Of a DNA stretch of 64,000 nt, positions 48,527 through 56,473 are shown in pieces; positions within the stretch are counted from its first letter, which is position 1, and every line of letters starts with the position of its first letter. The position numbers and the translations under genes are program-made. Below the pieces are notes generated by a model that worked only from the letters and a program-made list of their open reading frames with translations, had not been told where the DNA came from and did not search any database. The stretch is from Bin87 sp034423115. GTDB lineage: Bacteria; Chloroflexota; Dehalococcoidia; Lucifugimonadales; UBA3495. The stretch is from contig DAOUJD010000085.1 in the NCBI GenBank assembly GCA_034423115.1, positions 1 to 64,000 of the forward strand, read 5' to 3'.

Positions 48527-49217
48527 CGTAGGCGAGAATGAACCCAGAGAAAGGCTGACCTGGCCGTGTTAGCTCCTGGAGCATCGCCACCGTCCGCCCT
48601 ATGTCATCCGTCGGATTGCCCAACCTCGTGATGAGAAAATCCAATCGCTCCCGACGCAGATAGGGTAACCGGTTACCCACTGCCTCATAGTCGGAGTTCA
48701 AATCCAAGTCCGCAATCGTTCTAACAGCCGTGGACCACTCTCCGTCGGACAACCCATCCGCGGCAGTCATTTGGCCACTGTCCAGGTGATACTCGAAAAA
48801 CTCGCCGGCCGACCGTTGATCAGAGACCAGGCTGGGATTCACATACGACGCCGCACTGCTGTACCTGCTCAGAGCCGACAGCCGCAGATTCGTTGCGTCC
48901 GATGCCTCTGGCCATAGATTGCCTTTCGTGTCATTACATCGCCGGCAGGCGTACACCAGGTTGAGCCACGCCAGCCACTCATCGGGAAATCTAGCCCGTG
49001 GTCGAAAGTGGTCAACAGTTCCCAGACTTCCCTCCGTTTCCAGACACACGTCTTCCGCGCACGAAACCTGGCAGTATGCGCAGCACCCTCCAAAGTCCGA
49101 CAGCAACTCCCCACGGACGAGCCGCCGTTCCGCAGCATCCAAGTCATTCCACTGTGAGCGCGACGCCCGCAGTTCCGCCAGATAATCCGGCTCCGGCGAC
49201 CTTTTCACACCGCGCAT
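48486..49217 (-). CDS. ptuB: HNH endonuclease, Septu PtuB-like
   Basis: The 243-residue protein has an HNH core: two Cys in GGCCAYCQV, then TVDHFRPRARFP with the catalytic Asp-His, and WLNLVYACRRCNDTKGNLW with the Asn and second Cys pair. A C-terminal domain follows. PtuB nucleases of Septu systems and retron-associated HNH proteins have this layout. It starts 2 bp after the stop of the ATPase gene, so they form an operon. It likely degrades nucleic acid once the ATPase senses infection. Confidence 0.75.
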   Translation of the reverse strand: MRGVKRSPEPDYLAELRASRSQWNDLDAAERRLVRGELLSDFGGCCAYCQVSCAEDVCLETEGSLGTVDHFRPRARFPDEWLAWLNLVYACRRCNDTKGNLWPEASDATNLRLSALSRYSSAASYVNPSLVSDQRSAGEFFEYHLDSGQMTAADGLSDGEWSTAVRTIADLDLNSDYEAVGNRLPYLRRERLDFLITRLGNPTDDIGRTVAMLQELTRPGQPFSGFILAYANERFPLLKELLD

Positions 49218-49219
49218 TG

Positions 49220-50608
49220 TCAGCCGCTGTCCTGCCCTAAGTCCCGCGACTGCCGGTATTTCTCCAACGCTTCGCTAAACTGTTGCTCAAACACCTCTCG
49301 TCGCGCCGCCATCGGCCCACCAGCAAGCAAATCACGATCCACCAAACGCCTCAGCTCCTGAATCCGCTCTTGTCGGTCCGACTCTTCCCGTTCGTCCACT
49401 AGCGGTCCTTCATCACGCAATTGGCGCAACTCCGCAGCATGCCGCGCTGTCTCAGCATCCGTTGGATCCTCCACACCCATGAAGCCCCGTAGGATTTCGT
49501 CCATGGTCCAGCCCATAATATCCACGTCATTGGGAGCCTCGGCGTGAATTATCCCCTCCTCATTCCGGTGAAGCCTATGCACCTGGCCCTTCTTCAATCC
49601 GGCCACCACGAATGGGGAGTGCGTCGTAGCAAAAATCTGCAACCCAGGGAAATACTCCAACAAAGCCGGAATCACCCGCCGCTGCCATGTGGGGTGCAAG
49701 TGGTTCTCTATCTCATCCATCAACAAAATAGCTGGTAGCTTCTCCCAGCCATCAGCGAAATCGTAATGATGGAGTATCTTGAACGCCAGCCATTGGATCC
49801 ACAGTAAGGTTCCTTCGGTTCCAGAGCTTAGGTGCCCTATGTAAATTGACGCCGAATCTAGATCATCTTGATGTCGGTCCCACGACGGCTTTTCCCATAC
49901 GGGGTAGTTGCTGAAGTTGCGGACATCGCTGGTTTTTATTGCTGCACCGCGCAGGACCCGCGGTTGCTCTAAATCGCTGACCGGGTCGTCGTGATAATCC
50001 GCCGTATTGAATTCCGGTATATAGTTACGAGTAGTGGTGTCGTCGATCACTTCACCACAAATATGCTTGCTGCAGCCTACGGCTATCTTAATTGCCTTAC
50101 TGATTCCAGCTAGTTTCCGAATGCCAGAAATGTCGGACTGGTTAGCCTGTGCATCTCTCATCAATGCGTCCAGTGCCTTGAACGTGCGCAAACCATTGAA
50201 GGACTCCGACAAAATCTCGGCCGCGATTTGACGCCTCTCATCATCCGCATACAGCGTCGATATGCCAGGCAGCCCGCTCCTAATCGCATCTAAGTGTATA
50301 ACCACCGGGTCGCCCTTGGTCCGGTCGCTAAACCAATCCCAGTCTGCGGCAACAATGTTGACATCAAACTCTTCGACATCGTGAAATTCGAACTCAGTCA
50401 GCGGTTCCATCTGGAAACCGTTCCATGGTCTCTTGGCTGCGCTCTCTTCGTCCAGAACTTTGAAATACCGTGCCAGAGCCATCAACAGCGTACTTTTTCC
50501 TGACGCGTTTGGACCGACGAACACGTTCACGTGCTTGTCAAAATTGAACTGGACGCGCTGGGTGAACGGCGGTACGTCGCCGAACCACATTCCGATGAGG
50601 TGCATCAT
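49220..50608 (-). CDS. ptuA: AAA/ABC-type ATPase, Septu PtuA-like
   Basis: The 462-residue protein has Walker A VFVGPNASGKSTLLMALARY at ~31, an ABC-type signature HLSSGTEGTLLW (~262), Walker B ILLMDEIENHLHPTW (~302) and a switch-His ATTHSPFVV (~338), the order seen in SMC/RecF-like AAA_21 ATPases. A C-terminal coiled region follows (RHAAELRQLRDEGPLVDERE). In Septu systems PtuA senses phage and activates PtuB. The immediate HNH neighbour makes this reading likely. Confidence 0.75.
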   Translation of the reverse strand: MMHLIGMWFGDVPPFTQRVQFNFDKHVNVFVGPNASGKSTLLMALARYFKVLDEESAAKRPWNGFQMEPLTEFEFHDVEEFDVNIVAADWDWFSDRTKGDPVVIHLDAIRSGLPGISTLYADDERRQIAAEILSESFNGLRTFKALDALMRDAQANQSDISGIRKLAGISKAIKIAVGCSKHICGEVIDDTTTRNYIPEFNTADYHDDPVSDLEQPRVLRGAAIKTSDVRNFSNYPVWEKPSWDRHQDDLDSASIYIGHLSSGTEGTLLWIQWLAFKILHHYDFADGWEKLPAILLMDEIENHLHPTWQRRVIPALLEYFPGLQIFATTHSPFVVAGLKKGQVHRLHRNEEGIIHAEAPNDVDIMGWTMDEILRGFMGVEDPTDAETARHAAELRQLRDEGPLVDEREESDRQERIQELRRLVDRDLLAGGPMAARREVFEQQFSEALEKYRQSRDLGQDSG

Positions 50609-51434
50609 CGTTACCTCCGCCCTGCCATTCTATCCCAAAACCACCCCAATCCCGCCACCCTTTCGCCCGCGGCGCAACCTAGACGGATGCCGTTTCAATC
50701 GTTCCTAACGTTGCTCGGGGAGCACGTAACCTGCCCACGAGAACGCACACGGGAGCCTTTGCCAGCAGGATCTACTGCATCCTCCGCGTGATGGCAAACT
50801 GACGGCGACCGCGGCCGCCCCGTCAGTCGGGGAGTTGATTTGCGTTTCCTACCCGTCGCGTTTACCCCAACGGCGCCCCAGTGGTACGCTTCCGGCCAAA
50901 ACAGCGGCACATACGACGCTAGTGGCAAACTGGTCCAGAAGGCGACCACAATCACGCCCTCGAGATCCTCGAAAGCATCCCAGCGCGCCAACGGCAAGGC
51001 CATCTTGCCGCGCGGCATGCCCGCCGACCGGCGTCGGGGCCACCAAGGCAGGGGCTGGTTCACCCAACGCGGTCACAACGCAAGGCGAAACCGCTGAGAC
51101 AGCAGTGGTGAAACGGACACCGCCGGAGCAACTGCCAGTCGTCCCGGGGCTGCCCAAGAACGGCTGGGGAGACTGCGTGAGATCCAATAATGACCCCTGA
51201 ACGCACCACGGGGCCAATCCAGCCCAAACGATGAACAACATGCGCGGCCGCCCAGAAGGGCGGCCCTTCTGTTGCCCTGCTGACCCGCGCAGTCCACACC
51301 GACATCAACCGCCCAGGCAGTCACGCCATACGGCAAACGACGATTACCAAAAAGAACATCATCGCGCCCACCACGCCACCGGAACGCCCAATCCTGACCA
51401 CCACGAACCCAACCGCACTAAGGAACGAATAGAC
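50609..51434. other. Gap without a supported gene
   Basis: About 826 bp before the DUF262 gene. Several ORFs are open on both strands, but none has convincing protein character. The stretch holds a terminator-like hairpin at 51246-51265 and, near 51410-51434, the ribosome-binding region of the next gene. Confidence 0.4.
51246..51265 (+). terminator. Intrinsic-terminator-like hairpin
   Basis: An 8-bp GC stem (GGCCGCCC with GGGCGGCC) closes an AGAA loop and is followed by CTTCTGTT. It could end a plus-strand transcript before the DUF262 gene, though no gene upstream is supported. Confidence 0.45.
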
Positions 51435-52997
51435 ATGATCACCATCCGCAACATTGTCGAGGAAATGCGCCAGGGCACCGCCTACTGCGACTACTGGCAG
51501 CGCGACTGGTCGTGGACCAAGGCCCACATCGCCACACTCTGGGACTCCCTCTTCAAGGGCCACCCCATCGGCCTGTTCACCTTCTGGGAACAGGAAACCC
51601 CCGAAGGCCAAGTCCACAAGCTCATCGTCGACGGCCAGCAGCGCCTGCTCAGCATCTACACCGCCATGGAAAACGCGGTGCCGCCCACCATGCTGCATAA
51701 TGCGCCCACTCCGCCGCTGGGACTGCACGTCAACATCCTGACCGGCAACTTCCGTTTCCCCACGCCGATGATGAACGACCGCCCCCAGTGGATGCCCGTC
51801 TGCGACGTCATGAGCGATGACGCCAACAAGCTGGACGCCATGGAAAAGGAACTCCGGCACCGGCGCACCAACAAGGAATGGCGGCAGTGCATGCGCAACA
51901 TCCGCGCCATTCAGAACAACGCCGAACGGCAGATCATGGTCTCCACCATCAACCCCGCGATGAAACTTGGCGACGTCCTCGAACTCTTTGCCCGCATGCA
52001 GAACAACGGCCGGAAGGTCACCCAAGACGACATCGAAACCATGTGGGTGTCACCCAAGTGGCCCGAAGCACGCTCCGCCATACACGACATGATCGAACGC
52101 TGGCACGACACCCCGCTGCAGAAGGTCGTCACCAAGCCGAACATCGTCCGGGTGGTGGGCATCCTGCTCAACGGCCGCCAGCATCGACACGGCCTGAGCC
52201 TGGCCGACCCGTCGACGCAGCAGCTCAAACGCGCCTTCGCCCAAGCCGACGAGTACTTCGGTGTCATCGGCACCGCCATCAAACGCCAATTGGGCATCCA
52301 CAACAGGAACACCTTCCGCACCGTGGCGCCCATCTCCGTGCTCGCCCGTTACCTGCAGATCCACGGCAGCGCCTTCCCCACGCCGGAGGACGAAGCCAAG
52401 GCCATGGCCTACCTGCTGACCACCACCCTGCGCGGCTACCGTGGCGGCTCGTCGGCCGGCTCCGTCAACCAGGAACTGGAGGCCCTGAACTCCCAGGACC
52501 CCTGGCGCGAACTGCGGAATATCTCCGACGCCCGCCACGGGCCCAGCCTCACGGAACCCACCCGGTTCGATTACCAGACCAGAGCGCCCAATCCACATCA
52601 CATCCTGGTGCAGGCGCTGCGCATGCGGCCCAAGTGCCGAGACTGGGTCACCGGACAACCGCTGCGCGACATCGACCCCAGCGAGCTGGTCGAGCACCAC
52701 CTCTTCGACTGGACTGCGCTTGCCGACCCTGACCAGTACCACTGCCTCGCCAATACCGTACTCGTCAGCGCCACCACGGCGAAGAGCATCAAAGCCCACC
52801 GTTCGCCGGACCAGTACCTGCACAAGATCGCAGCGCAGATGCCAGGCATCCTCCGCCAGCAGCAAATTCCCGACGACCCGGAGCTGTGGACGCCGCAGAA
52901 CTTCCACAAGCTGGCGGCGGCACGCACTGCCATGATCGCCGACGAGGCCACCGACCTGATCAGCGCCCTGCAGCAGGGCCGCTACGTGGCCGCCTGA
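51435..52997 (+). CDS. DUF262 (GmrSD-like) protein with HNH-like C-terminus
   Basis: From ATG 51435 (TAAGGAACG upstream) the 520-residue protein begins with a DUF262 domain: YWQRDWSWTKAHIATLWDSL and the hallmark LIVDGQQRLLSIYTAM (~65), a ParB-like nucleotide-handling fold. The middle is helical. The C-terminus carries SELVEHHLFDWTAL and CLANTVLVSATTAKSIKAHR with PDQYL, which matches the degenerate HNH (DUF1524-like) end of single-chain GmrSD proteins. GmrSD-type systems cut modified phage DNA. It stands alone. Confidence 0.7.
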   Translation: MITIRNIVEEMRQGTAYCDYWQRDWSWTKAHIATLWDSLFKGHPIGLFTFWEQETPEGQVHKLIVDGQQRLLSIYTAMENAVPPTMLHNAPTPPLGLHVNILTGNFRFPTPMMNDRPQWMPVCDVMSDDANKLDAMEKELRHRRTNKEWRQCMRNIRAIQNNAERQIMVSTINPAMKLGDVLELFARMQNNGRKVTQDDIETMWVSPKWPEARSAIHDMIERWHDTPLQKVVTKPNIVRVVGILLNGRQHRHGLSLADPSTQQLKRAFAQADEYFGVIGTAIKRQLGIHNRNTFRTVAPISVLARYLQIHGSAFPTPEDEAKAMAYLLTTTLRGYRGGSSAGSVNQELEALNSQDPWRELRNISDARHGPSLTEPTRFDYQTRAPNPHHILVQALRMRPKCRDWVTGQPLRDIDPSELVEHHLFDWTALADPDQYHCLANTVLVSATTAKSIKAHRSPDQYLHKIAAQMPGILRQQQIPDDPELWTPQNFHKLAAARTAMIADEATDLISALQQGRYVAA

Positions 52998-53183
52998 ACG
53001 AAGCATTCCTTCCGGAGGCAGTGGACCGCGCCAGACCGAAGCAATCAACCTTGCGGCCCGGAGCGAGAATTCCGCCGCTGCTGACGGCCACACACGCCCT
53101 GAATCACCAGAAGGGCATGGCAGTACCCCAAGGGGCGTTTCCAGCGGGAACTGAGGTACTGCAAACGCTACAGGAGAAAAACA

Positions 53184-53957
53184 ATGTCCAAGTCCAAACA
53201 CAGGAAGCGCCGAAACAGCGGCCGCGGCCCGTCGGGCAAGCAGCCCAACCCCCCGAAACAGAACCAGGCCTACCTGAAGGACCTCGACGGCGTCGGCTGG
53301 GAACTGGTGGCACAGAAAAACCACAACCTCCGCGACCTGCACGGGTACCGCATCGGATGCGACGACGGAACCGGCTTGGCAGCCGAGGTCGGCCTGTCGC
53401 TCGCCGAGGAACACGTCAAACCCGCCACACTGGCCGAGTGCGGCCCTGCCGGACACCAGCGCCAAGCCTGGAACGTCATGACGGGTGAGCAGGCATACGC
53501 CCAGCCCTGCGAAGCCTGCGGGGAGACGCCCGAATTCTCGGAGACCTGGTCCGGCATGGACGAACTCGGCTTCGTGTGCGAGGAAGTCATCGAAGACATC
53601 GGGCCCGGAGCTTCCATCCACCACGAACTGAACCTCTACGGAAACAAACTCAATCAGTTCGGATTCAGCTACCGGATCGAACGCGTCGAGTGGCCAGAGA
53701 AAGGGTCCACCAACATCACGCACCATCCATACCCAGGCGACGATGCCATCACCGTCCAGTGGCTGATCGAGGAACTCGCAGCTCGGGGCAACATGCCGCC
53801 TGACACCCCGGTGACGAACCCCGAAAACCGTGCGCTGTTCACGGACGACTTCCTGCGCGAATACCTTAAATCCGAATGCAAGGACTGGACCCCCTTCACG
53901 GCCATCTTCGCCGTTTTCGAACCTGATCCCGACGATGTCGAGAATGAGCCGGCGTAG
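53184..53957 (+). CDS. Unrecognised protein with a zinc-knuckle module
   Basis: The ATG at 53184 has a strong AGGAG site. The 257-residue product has a basic N-terminus (SKSKHRKRRNSGRG) and a domain with DGVGWELVAQKNHNLRDLHG. It then has a module with GHQRQAWNVMTGEQAYAQPC, a Cys-x2-Cys pair (CEACG) and FSETWSGMDELGF. That module recurs in the gene at 56474. An acidic C-terminus follows. No family is recognised. The two relatives within 3 kb suggest a locally expanded family. Confidence 0.55.
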   Translation: MSKSKHRKRRNSGRGPSGKQPNPPKQNQAYLKDLDGVGWELVAQKNHNLRDLHGYRIGCDDGTGLAAEVGLSLAEEHVKPATLAECGPAGHQRQAWNVMTGEQAYAQPCEACGETPEFSETWSGMDELGFVCEEVIEDIGPGASIHHELNLYGNKLNQFGFSYRIERVEWPEKGSTNITHHPYPGDDAITVQWLIEELAARGNMPPDTPVTNPENRALFTDDFLREYLKSECKDWTPFTAIFAVFEPDPDDVENEPA

Positions 53958-54053
53958 TTCGTTCACAACGCCGGCGACCTCGATGCCTGCAACGGTAGAG
54001 GCAAGGAGAAGGCACTGAGGGCAGCTACATCCGGCACCCTCCCAGAGGCCACC

Positions 54054-54103
54054 AAGGCCGTAGAACGCGCCCGAGGGCCGTTTCCGGCGGAAATACGGGG
54101 CAC
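54054..54103. repeat. Dispersed repeat R1, copy 2
   Basis: Second copy of the ~49-bp repeat at 34275-34323, sharing GCCGTAGA.CGCGCCCG, GTTTCCGGCG and GGGGCAC. It is intergenic, between the zinc-knuckle gene and the protease gene. Confidence 0.6.
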
Positions 54104-54151
54104 TCCGCCGCAGTTGCCAACCCTTCGGCAAAAGCAGGAACTTACCCGGGT

Positions 54152-54580
54152 TCAGCAAAACGACTCGTCAGCGCTCCGCACCTGGAACTGCAACCTGCCG
54201 ATGGCAGGGTCATGCACCATCACCCAGCGACCAAGCACATCCTGTCCCAGCAGCGACGGCAATCCGCTACCAACCTGCTCCGGCTTGCCGACGCGAGTAT
54301 CCAGGTCGGACACGTAAGTGACCGCGCCATCCGCATCAACAAACGTCAGAATAGCTCGCTCCACAAATCGTTCCGACCTGCCACCGACGCCAGTGACGTA
54401 TCCGCCGTGTTGCAGACGGTCAAAGGGCAAACGCAACGGAATGCCGTCCTTGGGATGAATGCAGGTCACTGCAGCCCCGGTGTCTACCAAGAACCTGACG
54501 GCGCCGAACACCCCCAACCTCGGTACTCCCACCACGGCTGAAACGTAGGGATGTCCGCCATCGAACTCCCCGATTATCAA
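54152..54580 (-). CDS. Retropepsin-like aspartic protease
   Basis: The 142-residue protein carries the single-lobe aspartic protease signature FLVDTGAAVTCIHPKDG at ~30 and a C-terminal SLLGQDVLGRWVMVHDP, as in bacterial retropepsin-like proteases that work as homodimers. There is no signal peptide, so it is probably cytoplasmic. The start overlaps the stop of the upstream 104-residue gene by 4 bp (ATGA), indicating coupled translation. Confidence 0.7.
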   Translation of the reverse strand: MIIGEFDGGHPYVSAVVGVPRLGVFGAVRFLVDTGAAVTCIHPKDGIPLRLPFDRLQHGGYVTGVGGRSERFVERAILTFVDADGAVTYVSDLDTRVGKPEQVGSGLPSLLGQDVLGRWVMVHDPAIGRLQFQVRSADESFC

Positions 54581-54891
54581 AGGATAATCACCCGAGGTTC
54601 GGAGCTCACGAACTCAAGCACGACTGCGCCGCCAGCTGCTACGCCGGCCTCGATGCCGGCCATCACCGTCTCCGGTGATTCCCCGCGCACGACAACTTCG
54701 TCAATCCCCACGCCAACCCAGTAGCCCTCGCCCGACGCCGGCGTCGCCGCGATTGCGTCTTTCAACAGCGAACGCAACCGGGCGTGTTCGTCCAGCATCG
54801 CCGAAACCGTCGCTGCGTCCGCCGTATCACTGTCCACATCGGGAACAGTGCTCGACGTCATAATCTCGTCAAGATTTTCCCTGACCGCCAT
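54577..54891 (-). CDS. Partner of the retropepsin-like protease
   Basis: The 104-residue acidic protein has a helical middle (TVSAMLDEHARLRSLLKDAI) and a C-terminal alpha/beta segment (GIDEVVVRGESPETVMAGIE, then VVLEFVSSEPRVIIL). Its length and the ATGA overlap with the protease gene suggest a two-gene module of the toxin-antitoxin style, often seen with retropepsin-like genes; the role is unproven. Confidence 0.55.
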   Translation of the reverse strand: MAVRENLDEIMTSSTVPDVDSDTADAATVSAMLDEHARLRSLLKDAIAATPASGEGYWVGVGIDEVVVRGESPETVMAGIEAGVAAGGAVVLEFVSSEPRVIIL

Positions 54892-54967
54892 TCGTCGACC
54901 TCCCGACTGCGCTTAGCGCGATTCCGCACTAACTATACCAGTTGCACCTGGCCGGCGTGGTGAGACC

Positions 54968-55294
54968 CTGACGGCGCGAGAGCCATCTTCCGGCGGTACA
55001 GCCAACGTAGCGGAAAATCACGAACGAACAGCCGACGCCAAGAGCTGCACCGGCTACTCTCTGCAGCAGTACAGCGAGGCAACGTTCAGCGAGATCCAAG
55101 CGGCACGCATCACCAGACGGTGGCACCCTGGCCAGCCCGACTACGACTACCGCGCTCGCGCCGAAACGTCGTACCAGATGTTCAACCTCGGCTACTCGAG
55201 GAAGTGGCTCACCGAAAACTTCGGCGTGTCCGTCATGACCATAGACCGCGGCCCGGCGAAGATCCACAAGGCCAGATCAACCGACCTCCGCTGA
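54968..55294 (+). pseudogene. Helix-turn-helix protein without a standard start
   Basis: The frame ending at TGA 55292-55294 reads convincing protein: GYSLQQYSEATFSEIQAARI, then a DYDYRARAETSYQM stretch and a helix-turn-helix-like FNLGYSRKWLTENFGVSVMT. No ATG, GTG or TTG lies before the middle of the domain. The only upstream candidate is a CTG at 54968, and the frame is open back to a TAG near 54915. It may use CTG, or its 5' end is lost. Confidence 0.35.
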
Positions 55295-55330
55295 CCACTT
55301 CCCACGGCACCGCAACGGGGAACTATCATC

Positions 55331-55350
55331 CCATAACAGGGTTAAAGGGC
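55331..55350. repeat. 20-mer core, array copy 1
   Basis: CCATAACAGGGTTAAAGGGC, followed by TCGC. It is the first of four cores in the 55.3-56.0 kb array. Downstream lies a ~125-bp segment (CAGCAGTGGGCGCGTTTTCT and on) nearly identical to that of copy 3. No hairpin precedes this first copy. Confidence 0.8.
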
Positions 55351-55511
55351 TCGCCCGCCCCGCTCGCAGCAACCAGCAGTGGGCGCGTTTTCTTCCACCG
55401 CAGCTCGGACAGCCGATTCAGGAAACTTCCCAGCCGGCAGCAGGCAACGCAGGAACCAAAGCGACACGTGCGGCAAATCCACGCCGCCTCCGCCAGCGGG
55501 TAGGACCACCA

Positions 55512-55562
55512 CCCCCCGCCCACAGGGCGGGGGGGAGACATCCCATAACAGGGTTAAAGGGC
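55512..55562. repeat. Hairpin + 20-mer core, array copy 2
   Basis: A perfect 10-bp stem (CCCCCCGCCC with GGGCGGGGGG, loop ACA) is followed by GAGACAT and the core at 55543-55562. The spacing to core 1 is 212 bp. Confidence 0.8.
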
Positions 55563-55679
55563 CCGCCCCGCTCTCAGCCACCACTGAGGCCGCGTTTGCT
55601 TCTGCCTCTGGAGCAGCTGTTCAGCCGCCGACTACCGGCCGCGCAGAAACCCAAGCAGACTCCCCAGCAGGTGTAACCA

Positions 55680-55733
55680 CCCCCGCGCCCACGGGGGCGG
55701 GAGCCGACGCATCCCATAACAGGGTTAAAGGGC
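55680..55733. repeat. Hairpin + 20-mer core, array copy 3
   Basis: A 6-bp stem (CCCCCG with CGGGGG) precedes the core at 55714-55733, 171 bp after core 2. The 125 bp beyond this core match the unit after copy 1 at roughly nine positions in ten by eye. Confidence 0.8.
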
Positions 55734-55899
55734 TCGCACTCCCCGCTCGTAGCCTCCAGCAGTCGGCGCGTTTTCTTCTGCCGCAGCTCGGACAGCCGAT
55801 TCAGGAAACTTCCCAGCCGGCAGCAGGCAACGCAGGAACAAAAGCGACACGCATGGGAAATCCAAGCCGACTCCGCCAGCGGGTGTGGCCACCAGTCCC

Positions 55900-55946
55900 C
55901 CGCCCACAGGGCGGTGCTGCGACATACCATAACAGGGTTAAAGGGC
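55900..55946. repeat. Hairpin + 20-mer core, array copy 4
   Basis: A 6-bp stem (CCGCCC with GGGCGG, loop ACA) precedes the core at 55927-55946, 213 bp after core 3. It is the last tandem unit; beyond it begin the TTCAGCAGCCTT module and repeat Z copy 1. Confidence 0.8.
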
Positions 55947-56150
55947 CCGCACCGCACCGCTCACAGCCACCGCTGAAGCCACGGGTTTTCCAGCAGTTGC
56001 TGTAGCAGCAGGTGTTCAGCTGATGTTTTCCGCCAGCGGGTTCAGCAGCCTTCCAAGACGCAAGTCGACCGCAGAGCGGCCCTGGCACAGCCTGTCAAGA
56101 GCACGGACACCCGCCACCAGTGGGCACGCCCACATTGCCAAAGCTGACAC

Positions 56151-56260
56151 AGCACCCGCAGTTTCCGCGCCACAGCGCCCCAGACAGCCTCTAACGCCGC
56201 CGGTGAGAAAAATGCCACCAGCCAGTCCAAGGCCCTCTCCGTGGCTCCTGGGCGGTTTTT
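56151..56260. repeat. Intergenic repeat Z, copy 1
   Basis: About 110 bp with conserved blocks TTTCCGCGCCACAGCGC, ACGCCGCCGGTGAGAAA, TGCCACCA and CCCTCTCCGTGGCTCCTG. It lies ~215 bp upstream of the gene at 56474. Other copies are at 59829, 60211 and 63436, all in the same orientation. Confidence 0.75.
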
Positions 56261-56322
56261 CACCCGACCAGCGTCGCAGTTGGTCGGAGTCAGTCACCAC
56301 AACCAACGTCTCCGCCCGAACA

Positions 56323-56372
56323 GCGCCACAGGGCGCCGTTTTCACGTCACCGCAGGAATTCCACCCCAACGG
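56323..56372. repeat. Dispersed repeat R2, copy 2
   Basis: GCGCCACAGGGCGCCGTTTT followed by CACGTC and TTCCACCCCAACGG; relative of 47708-47756. It lies ~100 bp upstream of the gene at 56474. Confidence 0.55.
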
Positions 56373-56473
56373 CTGCAGGGCGCCACCCGGGGCCATTTCC
56401 GGCCAGCACCGGCCGCGCTGGCAACATCAGCCAAACCCGCCATCACCCGCCACACGACCACAGGAGAGCCAGC

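Noticed and set aside
50695..51200. Small ORFs on both strands before the DUF262 gene
   Set aside because: Both strands are open through GC bias; neither translation shows a compact domain or a ribosome-binding site.
52050..54158. 702-codon minus-strand ORF
   Set aside because: It runs antisense across two well-supported plus-strand genes and the gap between them, with low-complexity Val/Gly-rich translation.
55326..55957. Minus-strand ORFs in the repeat array coding for Cys/Trp-rich peptides
   Set aside because: The shared peptides follow directly from the DNA repeats, frames change between units and no start context is consistent; kept only as a caveat in the array finding.
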